Shown: positions 48,001-61,097, counted from the first letter of the stretch. The stretch: 64,000 nucleotides of DNA from Cunninghamia lanceolata (GCA_027924645.1 BSBN01000763.1:1674001-1738000); one strand, 5' to 3'. Notes: generated from the sequence alone by a model not told the origin. Made by a program: numbers and translations.

Positions 48001-48128
48001 GGATCAAAAACATTGCCAGTTCCAAAGTAAAACTGTATACTAACTCCACCTTTTCAGCATTTTGATGGCCTCCCAATCCCTTCACCACCCTGAGGAGTCT
48101 TACCCTTGTCGCACTTGTGGCTTGACAT
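45046..48128 (-). pseudogene. hAT-family transposase
   Basis: Cuts and pastes the element using an RNase-H-fold catalytic core. Likely start ATG at 48128 (M-S-S-H-K-C-D). Order: 18-residue tandem repeats, a Lys/Ser/Asp repeat (G-K-S-K-D-S, four copies), a zinc-finger-like C-K-C-V-I-C with a following I-E-K-H (about 47215-47310), first Asp in A-L-S-L-D-E-V-T (about 46810), second Asp in C-V-G-A-D-G-A-A-V-M (about 46585), H-C-M-A-H-I-M-N-L-A-F (about 46490), D-T-R-W-I-S-L-H (about 46325), and the C-terminal dimerisation segment F-S-A-L-E-F-L-K-S-Y-I-R-N-K-L (about 45330-45415). The layout resembles plant and animal ZNF862/C17orf113-like hAT proteins. Breaks: TGA near 48054 and 45713, frameshifts near 47205, 46440 and 45310, TAG at about 47021 and 45491. 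Catalytic residues remain but the gene is dead. Confidence 0.88.
47575..47898 (-). repeat. Six 54-base tandem repeats in the transposase N-terminus
   Basis: Units of exactly 54 bases encode D-T-L-V-S-Q-N-E-D-G-N-T-A-E-D-V-P-R with small changes, keeping frame. A second, 21-base repeat coding G-K-S-K-D-S-[K/E] follows at about 47420-47505. Confidence 0.92.
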
Positions 48129-49092
48129 CTTGATCTAATCTCCCACTTCGAATAAAAGCTAGAAAAAATGTCTTCTTGTTTAAGGACTTACTCAGAATAT
48201 AGATCCCATTCCCTACTAAATATATTCTTTAAGATTGAATCAAGAATGGAAGAGGGATAAAGCCATAAAGAAATCTTAAAACACTAATACTATGAAGAAA
48301 TGATCACTCACCTTTAAGTTTAGGTTTTCACTGACTTGCTATTCGCTAATGCAGGAATGCCTGTGTTGTAAGTTTGTAACTTTGCCTATGATCAACTTCA
48401 AGGTGCCAACTCCAACTTCTGAAATCTAAATCAAGAGTTCACAAGTCACAAGTTCAGAACTAAACAAAATGTGTAAGAATAAATCAGAGTTTTGATTGTA
48501 TTTATATCATTCCATATTTGGCGAATTTTGCAGGAATTCTATATGGTATATCAAAAAGATTTAGAGAATCCCAACGTGATTATATAAGGAATACATTTAA
48601 GTGTCGGTGAATCAAACCTTGATGGACAACATACATTGAAATTTCCAAGGCGAATATGGCCCTAAGATTAGCACGGAGGTGTCATGCAAATTGGTGAAAT
48701 CGCCCCTCATAATCAATTACTTGTAAAATTTAATTGGCGAAATGGGTCCTCACGCGTAGCAACCATTTAATGCAGTTGGCAAAACGTGTCCTGATACATA
48801 ATGTTGTTTTAATAGTATTGGAGAATATATAGGTGATTTAGTACTTCCTTCTGAAATTCCAAGCAAAAATATTAGTCAGCCCATTTGAAACGCGTATTTT
48901 GTTATGGCAAAAATCTTACTTCATTGATTCTCATAAAATAAATTGATGGAAAATGTATATGGATTTGACCGATAATACATAAAAACCAGGTGATTTGACC
49001 ACCCTGTTGGATGCGATTTATTCGCCAATTCTGACTTGGCCGATCTGCGATATTCACCAATTGGTGAATATTCGCCACTAAAAAAATCTCTG
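48129..49092. repeat. Right end of the hAT element: subterminal motifs, palindrome and TIR
   Basis: The variants TTGGCGAA, TTGGTGAAA and GGCGAAT recur at about 48522, 48650, 48692, 48739, 49033 and 49070 on either strand, matching the left-end motif. A perfect 20-base palindrome TATTCACCAATTGGTGAATA lies at 49051-49070, and the TIR ends at 49092. The region also holds the presumed transposase promoter. Confidence 0.75.
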
Positions 49093-49100
49093 ACTGTTGT
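49093..49100. repeat. hAT target-site duplication, right copy
   Basis: ACTGTTGT; see the left copy at 23434-23441. Confidence 0.8.
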
Positions 49101-50236
49101 CAATTCCAGATCATGTGGGGAATAGTTTTGTTCATACATTTTTAGTTTCATGGATTCATATGCAATGACTTGTCCATCTTGGACTAGTACACCACCTAAG
49201 CCTTCCCCTGAGGCATCAGTAATGACTACGAAATGACCCTCCGAGTCAAGTACTTTCAAGATAAGTTTTGTAGTCAACCTTTCCTTCAGTCAAGGTCAAA
49301 TACCTCCTGGCACTTGTCTAACCACTCAAACCTCTTGCCTTTTCTCTGTAAAGAAGTAATAGGATAAGCAAATTTTGAAAAGTTTTTCACAAATTTCCTG
49401 TAGTACCCTGCTAGGCCCATGAAACTTTGAACTTCATGTACATTCCTTGGTGTTGGCCATTCCAATATGGTTTTAATCTTGGTTGGGTCCACAACTATTC
49501 CCTTAGCTAAAATTATATGGCCCAAATACTACACTTCCTTTTGAAAGAAAGTACACTTGGAGAGCTTGCCATACAGTTTATGTTCTCTTAACCTCTGAAG
49601 AACAATTCTTAAATGTTGAAGGTGTTCTTTCTCATTCTTAGAGTAGATTAGGATGTCATCAAGAAAAACTAGGACAAACTTGTCCAAACAATCTCTGAAC
49701 ACACTATTCATTAAGTTCATAAACACTGCAGGTGCATTTGTTAATCCGAAGGGAAAGAAAGTGAATTCGTAATGCCCATACCTTGTTCTAAAGGCTATTT
49801 TGTGGATATCCCCATCCTTTAACCATAATTAATGTTACCCAGATTGAAGATCGATCTTAGAAAATATAGTTGCTCCTCTCATTTGATTGAAAAAATCATC
49901 AATGCGGGGTAATAGGTATTTGTTCTTTATTGTCGCTTTATTTAACATACGGTAATCTATGCATAACCTCAATGTACTATCTTTCTTTTTCACAAATATT
50001 ACTGGTGCTCCCCAAGGTGACACACTGGGCCTTATCAGTCCTTTATCCAATGATTCTTGTAATTGAGCCTTTAGCTCCATTAACTCAGTTGTGGTCATTC
50101 TATATGGAGCTTTAGATATAGGTTCCAATCCTAGAATTATATCTATAGAGAAGTCAAAAGCTCTTTTAGGAGGTAATCCCAGTAGCTCATCCAAAAATAC
50201 ATCCTCAAAATCTCTAAGAAAAGGGTACCTATCCAT
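49101..50236 (-). pseudogene. E3 reverse transcriptase and first half of RNase H
   Basis: RT motifs: [39 protein letters not shown], and the active site V-F-L-D-D-I-L (about 49665). RNase H starts with V-I-T-D-A-S-G-E-G-L-G-G-V-L (about 49210) and breaks at D-L-E-L-T at 49101, exactly where the hAT element begins; its continuation is at 23441. Stops include two TAA near 49830 and a TAG near 49526; one frameshift near 49280. Confidence 0.92.
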
Positions 50237-50304
50237 ATCTGATCTCTCCTGATCTATGGACTCCCTCTTCTCAACTCCATTGAGTTTCTAAGATTCATAA
50301 ATCA

Positions 50305-50820
50305 TTAAGGACCATCTTGAAATTTAGTTTCCTCAAAACTATTTAGTTTCTCCATTTTGACAGCAAAAAGTTGGCATCCTTTTCTTTGAGCTCTTTTTAT
50401 TTGTAAGGCAAAAACTTGTCTTAGTTTGACCTCATTAGGGTTTCTTTTTAGAAAAACTTTGTTCCCTAGGTCATCTAGACATTCTATTATTTTGGCACAA
50501 CAGTCCACCTTAGCCCGGTGTCTCCATAACCAATTTATCCCAAGGATAACATCATATGAGCCTAATGGGGCTATGTAAAGGTTCACCTCAGTGGAGAAAC
50601 TTGGAAGTTCAACCTTAGCCTCAAACAAGCATTGCTCTACCTGAGCTTTCATCTGATTTGCATATTCAACTGACCAAGTGTTTTCCATGTATCTAACTTT
50701 TCTAGAAATTTTATTTAAACTTTTGGGGAAACAAACATTCTGTAGCACTACTATATATCAAAACTAAAATTGGGAAACCAGATAAAATACCTATAGTTTC
50801 AATGGGAGTGATTTGATATT
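50305..50820 (-). pseudogene. E3 protease region
   Basis: L-G-S-Y-D-V-I-L-G-I-N-W-L (about 50545) and surrounding sequence are typical of the chromovirus protease C-terminus. The D-[ST]-G active site is corrupted near 50750-50770. Several stops. Confidence 0.75.
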
Positions 50821-51984
50821 CATCTTGCTTATTATCTAAGGCTGCATGTATGCATTGTTGGAATGTTGCCTACTGAGAGGGTAAAGGATTTCCTCGTGGT
50901 TGTGTTCCCTACGTCTTGTTCGGACACTAGTTGGCAAGAATGATCTCTGCCACATGTATAACACCCTCCCATGGGTCCTGGCCTCTCATGAGGCTTCCCA
51001 AAATTATCTCCATTTTTCTTGGAGTTATTATTGCCCTTCTTTTCTCCCTGGATTCATTTTGCTTATTCTTGGACCCTTTATCATATTTCTCCAAAAAGTC
51101 CTGCTTTTTACCCTTTTTCTTAGAGGATTGGGAGGTTTGAGACCAGTTATACCTTTTTTGGTTCCTTTCCCTATAAGCAGACATAGCTTTCAATTTTTGT
51201 TCTTGTTTAATAGCTTTTTCATAAACCTGGTCCATTGAGGTGGGACCCTGCACATCAACTTCTCCCCCAATCTAGGTGTTCAATCCCATAATAAACTTTC
51301 AGATGCAAAACCTTTCATCCTATTGATATTGTGGAACATACTTGAGTAGGTGATGAACTTTTCCTAGTATTCATTCACAATTAATTCACCCTGTTTTAGA
51401 TTTTGAAATTCTATAAGCTTTTGGTCATAATACAACTGAGGCAACCATCTTTGTCTAAAGAGTTCCACAAACCTGTCCCATGTTAAACTCCTAGACCTCA
51501 AGCCTAACTCCATTTTCTTATTCATCCACCATGTTGATGCTTCACCCACCAACTGGTATGCTCCCCATACCACTTTGGTGATTTCAGTATAATTTCTTAT
51601 TTCAAAGTAGTTTTCCATCTTCGTAAGCCATGCCTTTGCGACATCTCCGTATATAGACCCATTGAACTTGGGAGGCATAACTTTCTTCATATCTCAGGAT
51701 AATTCCAAATCCAAGTGGCTTATTCTATCCTCTTCATGTCTGGCCTCGGAGTTATTCTCTCTACATTTAATTTGGGTGGTGTCCTCATGACGTGCCTCAT
51801 CATCACCCCCATAATAGGCTTCCCACCTAGGTCCATACTAACCCCTGACCTCCTGCTCAAGAGTTCCAATTCTCTCTCTTGTCTCTTGGATCATAGCAAG
51901 GATTTGGTCAAGTTTAGATTCAAAGTGGCTTGAAGGTTGCCCTTCTTCCTGGCTATCTCCCATATTGGTCCTTGTCTGAACCAT
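50821..51984 (-). pseudogene. E3 gag
   Basis: Starts at about 51984 (M-V-Q-T-R-T-N-M-G-D), a coiled coil follows, then capsid motifs P-P-K-F-N-G, W-L-T-K-M-E-N-Y-F, S-T-W-W (51520-51660), W-D-R-F-V-E-L-F-R-Q-R-W (about 51480), a Lys-rich linker and a decayed zinc knuckle near 50940-50965. Broken by a TAG at 51838, a TGA near 51692 and a frameshift near 51300. Confidence 0.82.
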
Positions 51985-52709
51985 GTTGCAATCTACTTCT
52001 CCTGAAGTTTGCAGATTGATCATTCAATTAGTTTTTCATACCATTGAATCCATTTATAAATGTAAATTCATTCTCATTCAAATAATCTTTAACAAGAAAG
52101 GAAAGATTTGTTAAAATTTCAAGATGCATTATAGTTTACCATGGATTACATATAATCCATCCATTGTTACAAAATTTTTGTTTACATCTTGCTACTGCAA
52201 TTCATTATCTGATTAGTATATCTACCCAAGTTCATTTCTCATTCTTGGGGTTTATCAAGTCAGTTTTAGGAGGTGGACATACACACGGGTACTCATCCAC
52301 AACCTCCCGAGTAACATTAGGATTCTTAAGATCACTTTCCAATATTGGTTCTTCAAGTGTAGAGGGTTTCATTGAATCATTTTTAGATATAGGAGCAGTA
52401 ATCCTAACTACTTTCCTCATCTCCTGCTTGATGTGTTTAACAGCATCAGTGAAGGTTTCATCATCATCCAACCATGCACCTACCAAGCAACTAGTTTGTT
52501 CAAGGCATTTCATTCTTGAGGCTCTCTCCCTCAAGGCCTTAAGACAACGTCCATTTCTCATTACCTTCTTTCTGAGTGTCATCCTTATTCTTACCATTCT
52601 AGAATAAGAACATCCAAACATTAGCAACCGTTAATGTTGGAGAGAGAAAAAAATATCATGTAGTGAGCGCATAGGTCCATGTATTGAACCTAGTAGCTCT
52701 GATACCATA
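51985..52709 (-). other. E3 leader with primer-binding site
   Basis: TGGTATCAGAGCTACTAGG on the - strand ending at 52707 is the tRNA-Met-type primer site, two bases from the LTR. A 131-codon open frame at 52232-52627 is rich in charged residues but shows no known domain; it may be a chance leader ORF. Confidence 0.7.
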
Positions 52710-55700
52710 TGTAACAAGCCATCTCTTGTTAATCCAGAATTAACCAACTTAATCATTATTAAGTCTAAGATCATGATTAGCATAATCAAAGTGAAACAAA
52801 TAACAATCAGTATGATATTCAAAATTGATATGCATATCTTTTCTAGACACATCAAACTAAAATTTACAATCATGCCAAATGTATCATATTAACTTGATTT
52901 ACTTTCACTATACATTTGCAATGTTTTACTCATAGCATAATGATAATTATTCATAATGATGACTATCGAGTCATATAAGATAATGTACTGTATCTATAAC
53001 TTTCACATCTGTCTTCTTAAGTCTCGGCTAGTCTTCTGCTTGGAAAGGAGAGCATCACCTGAGATCTTTTCCTCCAACCACAAACTCGCGGTCCCCCACA
53101 CAACTTCCTACCTAGAAGCGGCCCTACCCTTCATGAAGGGAATAGATATAAGGAACCTATTGGTTTGCCATCTAAGTATCTGGTGTTGTGTCCTTCACAA
53201 TACTTCATGGTCATACAACTATAGATCCACTCTAACTATGCATGACACTACTAGAAGCATTATGACATATGGAGCACAGTGAACCAATTAATGCATGCAG
53301 AGACAGATGCATTACTTTGGCCAAATTTTTACATACATGACATTTCACAATAAATGTAGTCAATTGTTCACACACCTCGACTCGACATAGAAGTTGTCTC
53401 ATCCTACAATGTTCAATTTCAACCCTCTTAGGTAATAGTAGAAAATTTGGATTTATTTCACCCTCAATCCATCTTCCTTGGACATTTGACTCCAGTTTCC
53501 AGGAGTACATCTATTGGTTATTTTATTTTCTATGATATAGGGAACCTATGACTCCATGTCACCCTATTCCCATTTTTCTATATCTTCAATTTCATGTTCA
53601 TAGTTTCCAATCTCAAAGGACCATCCTTGGTCTAAGTTTCTCGATGGTTACTTGTGTTCAAGGTTTTCATCAATTCTATATTGACTATATGACTTGTCGA
53701 TGTAGGCTAATAGTCTTCAATATTAGGTCCACCATTTGTCAAAACAATTCAAATGGGTTCTTGAAACCCTTAGCCTCATCCACGAAGTTTTTCCATATTA
53801 AAAGAGACATATGCATAATACGCACTCTATTAAAAAGTTATCACACCCATTTTCAATTCTTTCCTTCATGGAAATAATAGTAATAATGAATGAGTTTACT
53901 CATGGACATGCGTAAGCTGACATGCACTCTATGCAGCCTTAAGCAAGGTTTATCAATAATAACTAGTTTTATGCCATGGCAAGACAAATCTTTCTACTCC
54001 TTTTTAATCACAATAGCTTACACTTGAAGGTATAGTATTAACTTTCTTAAACATAAGGGGATACCCTTTTCCTTATAAGTGCCTCGACCGTCTTGTAGCT
54101 TAAATACTATTAAAGACAAGGTTGACAAGAATATCTCAATGTTCAAATGTATGACCATTGGCCTTCTTCTAAACTGTGTTACCTCTCCTTGAGGCACTAG
54201 CTATCGGCCTAATGATAGGCTTAGGGTTTGGTATTGCAAGGCTCATAGCCTACTCATTGGTAATTACTTGTGGTTATGGCATTCAACCACCAAGAATGCA
54301 ATCATATCATAGTGCTTATAAACAAAATGTTACTTGTTCTTAGCCTTATTAGTCTCGAGAACTTGAGATTGTTACAACAATAATCATAGATGTTTGGCCT
54401 TTTGGCCTCAATGTAATAATCAAAATATAGTTCCTTAGATAGACTGAAACGCATTCTTTTTAACCCTTTGGCCTCGAAGGCCATAATGTGGTTTTACACT
54501 TGCTGTCATCATTGAAAGTGAATACATGGTCATCATACGACCACTGTGTTTTTCATATATTATCATATGAATGCTCTGCATTCTACAAAGTAAAAGTGAT
54601 TGTATTAATAGTCTTACCTTAGGGTATGGATTGAACTAAGTTTTGTCCAGCCGAGGTCCGTTGTTCACTTTCCTTTGCGGATCACAAACAATGTAGAGAT
54701 ACTTTGTAGTTTTTTCTTGCCGAGCTCTCTGTTCCCAGATCGATCCCTGATGACAACAAAAATGCATAACATAACAACCAACTCTTCTCATCCAGAAAGG
54801 CTCTTCTTTGCATGTTAGACTCCCACCACCCCACAAAATCCACCACCTTCAAAGTGTGGTGTGGGTTTTTCCTCGATGGCATCTTGTCACCTGCAGGTAA
54901 AGACTTCAAGATAACCAAGAATTACTTCCCATTTAGAAGTTAAGACCATTATTCGAGCTTGTGGTAAGCTCTACCACCATTACCACTCCCTCCACTCATC
55001 ATGGATAGTGGTATAGTTGGTGGCATAATATAAAAGCTTACACCACAAAGTGCTCGACCACTTAAAGACATAGACATGTCTCACATTCTATCATTTATAA
55101 AGAAATGGTACTATAGGGATACAAAATAATTTAGGGTATTACCTAGCTATGTTATCATCGTAATGGTGGTAACATAAACATGCGATTATGGGGTCGAGTC
55201 TTACTCCCTTGATTTGCTATATTAGATGTAGATAAGATATTTAAATGATAAACACAACATTTAATAAATGAAAGTTATGTAATCATAGGAAAACTTGACA
55301 TCACACAAGCTTTACTATCGACTATGAGAATGTTCTAAGAACATCACTTAGTCGATTTGACATAAATAACATTGAGAGACCATAACACGACTTTGCCGAC
55401 TATAGTCGAATCGAAATTGACTTGCAAGGATACAAAGACTTATACTCACCCTGAATTACTCGGTTCGTGAATAATCAATTCGATACTCAAATGGCATTTT
55501 GATTTGTTCCAAACATCTAGTTCCTTCTTCCCCTGTGATACTCTCCTTCCATCCTTGAAGGATGATTATTTTCCTGGTTACACTCACAACCATATAATCA
55601 TGATCAGTGTATCATCATTTAATTCATAAACCATTATGATCAAATAATATTAGCAGTAAGTTATCTCATGCTTAATATAAACATAAATCAATATCTATGT

Positions 55701-55816
55701 AATCAGTTATTTCACTTGATAATTTCCACAAACATTAAATCATTAATCTAAAATTAATTGTCATGTTTACCACATAAAAGTGAGGTTAGGCTAAATCATG
55801 GGTTGGGGATGTAACA
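52710..55816 (-). repeat. E3 5' LTR, 3107 bp
   Basis: On the + strand it starts TGTAACAAGCC next to the primer site and ends GGGGATGTAACA; TGT...ACA ends match on both sides. No coding sequence. The partner LTR is outside the window, so the outer boundary rests on the end motif only. Confidence 0.72.
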
Positions 55817-57559
55817 AATGGACTCCTAGGTTAGAATTCAAATGAAAACTATTTACGAGAATTTTATATATGAATCAAATGGCTCACTAAGATTGAATTA
55901 ATATTTGAAATGATAGAGCTATTATATGAGGTATCTTGTTTCATGGCCAAGATCAAGGTTGTCTTGAAAGACAAGGAGGGAGAGATCAAAAGTCTCATTG
56001 TCTAGGTATCACAGATATGTAATATCTAAATAAAGAGAAGGAAATGGGGAGCTGGAAAGAGGATTTCAATTCTTTAGTTTCCAAATTTGTTGTCCCTCTA
56101 TTGTAAGAAGAAAAAGTGGATCCAATATTATTCAACCATCAATTGAATAACATCTTGACTCTCCAAATAAATATGGACCATTTCATTAAGGATGTCAAGG
56201 TGGATTTAAATTCTAGATATGTTGCTAACAAGAATAAATTGAAAAGAATCATGGCAGAAAACTAGCCTAGCGATGAAGAATATGAAAAATGGGGAAAGGA
56301 ATACACTAAGAGTTATTGACTCTTTTATGTATGTATTCTTTTATTCTTTCAAGATTGGTTATTCTATTTGGGATTGTGTAATGTGGCCAACATGTAAAGA
56401 AGGATATCATATATGGTGACATATAGCTTTTCCATGATTAGAAAGGTGACTAAACAAGAGATCAAAGGTATAGTAAAAGGAAAATATAACAACAGGGTGC
56501 ATTTTAGCAAGTAATGTCACAAGGGTGTCAAATCATTATCAAAACAAAAGGAGATAAACGGTAGGATTGAGATGAGTATATGTATCTATTATAGGATGGG
56601 TCACAATGTAGTTGCAAAGTAAAGTTGGTAGTAGTCACCCTAATATAAGAATGTGAATCTCTTAGATATCATCATGGGATTGTGATTGAGTGTCATTCAA
56701 AGAATAACTTGTGAAGGGATACATCAAGGTAAGCCTCTAAAGAGTCATGAAGTTTGAGGAATGTGGTTATCAAGTTATATTGGATTCAACTTCAAGAGGA
56801 ATCATGAAAGATATCTCATGGGTAAGCTAATATAGGTTCAAGAGTCTTGTTAAGAATAAATATTAATTTGGAGAAGACAAGTATTTGGAAAGCAATCGGG
56901 TCTAAGAAATATTGAATTGTCTATCTTTGTAATCTAAAGAAAATATGCATGACAATATGGTATAAAGAGCTAGATGGGGACTTGGTCTACACAAGGAAAT
57001 CATTCTTGTCAATTAAAAAGAAGGTCATTTTGAAACTCACATCCTTCATGTTGATAGATGTGTTTTTATTCTAAGGAAAGATTTTTGAATAATAGTTAAA
57101 GAATAGGTTCTCAAGAATATCTTTATGGTAATTTCCTTCCTTCATCGGCATTGAATTTTTTATTATAGGGGTTATTAAGTTTCTTATGAGGGTTGTCATC
57201 TATAGCACTTCTCCATCCCACACACAATTCCCAATATTTTACAAATCTAGACCTATGTATCACTTTAAAAATACTAACAACCTTATAAAATTGATTGTAA
57301 ATTTGAATGACAATTGTCAATCATCAAAGTGAGATGAGCCTTGTCATTTATCTATAAATAAATGTTTTTGATTAACGGTAAAATGGGTTTTGAAGGGATC
57401 ATGAAACCATGTTACAAAATGATGTTCACAACATAAGACAACCAACTAACAATAGAATATTTACCACAACAAAACATCAGCACACCAAAAATCATTAAAC
57501 TACAACAACGACCAATAGAAAACATAAACAAAGATGAATACAACTACTTGAGAGTCTCT
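55817..57559. other. Outer flank with decayed coding remnant
   Basis: At about 55905-56320 on the + strand, broken frames read as a Lys/Glu-rich, coiled-coil-like C-terminus (K-I-K-V-V-L-K-D-K-E-G-E-I-K-S-L) with several stops, ending near 56318. 56320-57559 shows nothing I can support. Confidence 0.35.
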
Positions 57560-59050
57560 GCAACCTACATCTCCTATACCTTCAAATCTTCATGCAACCT
57601 AGTAAAGGCAAGGAGCTCCTTCTTCTCTTCAACAAAGGGTTTCTTCTTGGTAGCCCTAGTTTGGGAACTCGGGTCAGCCTATTCATTTCTTTTTTTTTCT
57701 GAGTACCCTATTTCATGTCTTCCTCTCTCAAATATTTTAACTTTTCAATGAGGATTTTCAGCATTGAAGCATTGTTTTTGATAGTTCTATGACTCACTTT
57801 GAGCATGTGTTCCAGGTTATCATTGACAACCTTGGAAACCTTCTCTAAGCCCACAATCCTATCCTCCATGCTCTAATTCCACTCATCCAAGTTGTCCTTT
57901 TCCTCATTGATGAACTCATGAATAGTTACCATTTTCTTTTCCAATTCCAAAACCCTGGGAATAGCCTTCCAATTCTATAGAATGTTAACATCATCCTCAG
58001 CCTAAATTTGGTATTGTTTCCCTAGATCCTATGGAGGATTGAAATCTTAAGATTAATTCTATTAATTTTGAAATAGAACCACTTTGACATCACATTATGG
58101 GCTTTGATGGCTTTCCTAACAATGCTCAAAGTATTAGCAATGTCATCTTTATTAGTATTGTTAGCCACCTAGTCAATAAAATCTTAAGGAGTGGGCATAG
58201 TGGGATCTGGATACTAGGGAAAGGGACACTAATCTTGGCTCCATCATACATTACCATTCCCATTCTATTTACCTCCATAGGTGAAATCATTGGTACCAAT
58301 CTCCATTTCCCTCTCCCTAGCCTTATCATGGTCTTCAAAGCTTATGGACTTACCCTTCTTCTTCTCCTTCACATTCTTCTTCTATGAGGAGGCTTCAATA
58401 TTCTCATCCTTTTCTTTGTCACTACCAGTTTCAAAACCCTCAGACTAGGAGGTGTTGAGTTTATTTTCCCCCTTCTTCGCATGAATTTTGGGGGTATCCA
58501 CCTAAAGTTTATGCTTTCTCTTGACAAGGGTTTTTAATTCCTCATACTCATCATACTCTGGATCCGAAGAGACCAAAACATGAGTAGACTCCTCAGAGTC
58601 CTCTCCATGTTCCTCCTCTTCCTTATCTTCTTCCTCCATCGATTCAATAGCTTTAGAGTCCAATTACTCAACCACTTTGGGGTTTTTACCTTTTTTTTCC
58701 TCTTAACCTTCTCAAAAATGCTCTTATTGGGGGTTAAAGTTTTGATATGATTCACAATCAGGAGAATCAAAGCTTCATGGATAACATGGAACTTAGGGGA
58801 CTTCCTATTATCTGTAATAGAATTCTCCATAGGCACTAGCATATAAAACAGGAAGGAAACCAGTAATTTATGTTGAAAGTGACTCAGAAGAGTAAATTGG
58901 TAGCTATACAGAGCCCTATATCTACCCTTGAACGTAACATACCACATAATAGTCTCTGCAACTACAGCCTAAACTGGTTTGAGGGAAGTGTGTTCATAGC
59001 CAAAATGGATCTTAACCAACTTCTTCTTTCCGTTATCCTTGAAGAATAAC
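57560..59050 (-). pseudogene. D: decayed unknown ORF interrupted by a solo LTR
   Basis: The frame enters from the far side of the solo LTR (63709 and beyond) and continues at 59050: K-D-N-G-K-K-K-L-V-K-I-H-F-G-Y, then F-K-G-R-Y-R-A-L-Y-S-Y-Q-F and P-M-E-N-S-I-T-D-N-R-K-S-P, followed by a very acidic Glu/Ser stretch (58530-58660) and Lys-rich and coiled-coil segments. Stops (a TAG near 58970 and many later) and frameshifts (an A-run near 58690). I do not recognise it. The layout, globular N-terminus then acidic and coiled-coil tail, recalls family B, but I see no residue-level match. Confidence 0.5.
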
Positions 59051-60746
59051 TGTCATGCCCGCATTTCCCATGCGGTCACGACACACAACACATGTGTCAT
59101 GTCTACATTTGCCATGTGGTCATGACACGAATAACAAAAAACTTTTCTACCTATCCCTAGGAACCCCCTCACACGTGTCTGTGTGGTCGGTGGCAATACG
59201 CGTAAGGCGTAAACATGTCAATATAACTACGATGGTGAAAGCCGTCTAGGGGGTATGCGACACGTAGTGTGTCGCTTCTAGGGTTAGACTGATTGTAATC
59301 TAAACCCTAAGTTTCCGAGGTGAAGATGATTCTGCGAACATCAAACCCTATTATGACTCAGATCGAAAAGTGATTAAATATTATGACAAGATGGCGCAAG
59401 ATTGAAGTGGAATGATGGAATAAAAATAATTAAAATAATGCATAAATTAAACCCTAGAAATCTAGCAAAATTCCAGCAGCATAATGCATTTTTGATAAAC
59501 ACAAAAATAAATTTAAAATAAAACATCAATGAGATCTTAAATAAAATTTACGAATAAATATATTAAATTTAAACTTAAGAACGAATTCAAACGATATAAA
59601 GTAAATTAAATTAACTGACAAGATGTTAGATAAATACAAAGAAAACTGAGTCCATTATTAAATATAATTTTGGCATTATATTTAATATCTTACTCAAAAA
59701 TTTAATTGATGAGGGAGGAGAGTTTAAATAACTCTCCCCGCAAAATAATGATAAAAAAGATGAAATTGAAATGATAAAATTCCGTCAAAATAAATTCATT
59801 ATCCCCATTTAAATAATTCTATAACAAGGGAAAAGAAAAATACCCTTTCCCAATTAAAATAAAATAAAGACAATTCACTGAATAAAATTTAAATACACAA
59901 GGTCATATAAATAAAAAAAAATGTAAAAAACCCTCTTTTTAAAAATCAAACAAAATTTAAGGAACTCTAAGTCCAAAATAAAAAGAACAAAAAGGCCAAT
60001 AGGATATTAAAAATATCTCTTCTCAAAATAAATTATCCTCTCATTAAAATTAAGAGAAAACCCTATTTCAATTTAAAAAATTGTTTTCTATTTCTCATGT
60101 TGACCTAATTTCTCTCTATTCTATTATCTTCCTCTTTTCCCTAATCTTCTATTTTCTTTCTTTCTCTCTTTGTTTTGGTTTTGTATTCTACTCATGTTTT
60201 GCAGGTTTAGGGTTAGAAAAAAAAACATGGAGGTCATGGAAGAGCTTGCTGCTCCATTCCACGGGGTACACACAGTCCCCTTTTTTTTTGTGTTAAGCTC
60301 TTTTTTTTTGTGATAGAAGGATCTAATCTATATATATATATATAGTGTTGAAACAAGGTTCATTGTAGGGGAAGGCTGACGGTGACGACGAACATATCGG
60401 TGGAGGTGGAGTGGTGGTGTGGCGGTGCAGAGGGGAAGAGACTGCGGGAGATGGCGGGTCGGAGGGTGGCGGTCTGTAGAGGTGTCATGGCTGAGGGAGG
60501 TGCTGCAGAGGGTTTCGAAGTAGAGAGGGGGTGTGGGATGGAAGGCGGAGCCTCCCACCCCACACCCCACATAACTTAAGCTTAAGGGACTGTGGGCTAT
60601 GGCCCACAGTCCGATCCATTTATTTTATTTTTATTTTTTTTTATTTTTAACATTAAAACTGTTTAACAAGAAATCCGCCACTGTAAATATCATTCTCTTT
60701 TTGTTTTTTGTGTTAACATAATTTTTTATTTATATATTTATTATGT

Positions 60747-60749
<3 letters not shown>

Positions 60750-60822
<73 letters not shown>
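60750..60822. repeat. CT then TA microsatellite
   Basis: About 22 CT units followed by about 15 TA units, inside S2. Confidence 0.95.
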
Positions 60823-60823
<1 letters not shown>

Positions 60824-61086
60824 TTATATATACACACAGAAAGGTACAGCGAAATGTAAATTTCACATTTCAATCACACTCTCTTTCTTTTATACAAATA
60901 TACACTTACTAAATATATATTTATATATATATTTATAACTATATATACATCACACATTATACACAGCAAATATATTATAAATATTCTCTCATATCATTTT
61001 TTTTCTTTTCTAGATGCACACAGTAAGATAAAAGAAATATGAAATATGAACAGCAACTAGTTTTTTCAAGGAAATAAAAAAATACA

Positions 61087-61097
<11 letters not shown>

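Larger units (their letters stand above)
23442..49092 (-). mobile_element. Giant hAT-type transposon carrying A and B family genes
   Basis: The left end reads CAGGGATAACTTTAAG; the right end, read on the - strand, CAGAGATTTTTTTAG. Both fit the CAGRG starts of hAT elements (maize Ac ends in CAGGGATGAAA). Eight-base duplications flank it, the interrupted E3 RNase H frame is restored on excision, both ends share TTGGCGAA-type subterminal motifs, and a hAT transposase lies near the right end on the - strand. Total 25,651 bases, of which 5.46 kb is a nested LTR element. About 20 kb of non-transposase content on the + strand is far beyond the usual few kb of hAT elements. Cargo capture or later nested insertions could explain this; no edges of such insertions were found around A1, B1, A2 or B2. 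Confidence 0.8.
22640..55816 (-). mobile_element. E3: old Gypsy element, split by a hAT element and by E2
   Basis: LTR at 52710-55816, primer site, gag, protease, RT and first RNase H half lie to the right of the hAT insertion; the second RNase H half and the integrase start lie to its left at 22640-23441. Removing the hAT insertion plus one 8-base duplication (25,659 bases, divisible by 3) keeps the RNase H frame. The integrase is then cut by E2 at 22640. The rest of E3 would lie left of this window. Confidence 0.88.

Noticed and set aside
52232..52627. Leader ORF of E3 as a gene
   Set aside because: It lies between primer site and gag, has no domain and may be chance in a long leader.
60328..60579. 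Overlapping open frames in the GC-rich island of S2
   Set aside because: Open on both strands because of composition, no homology, short.
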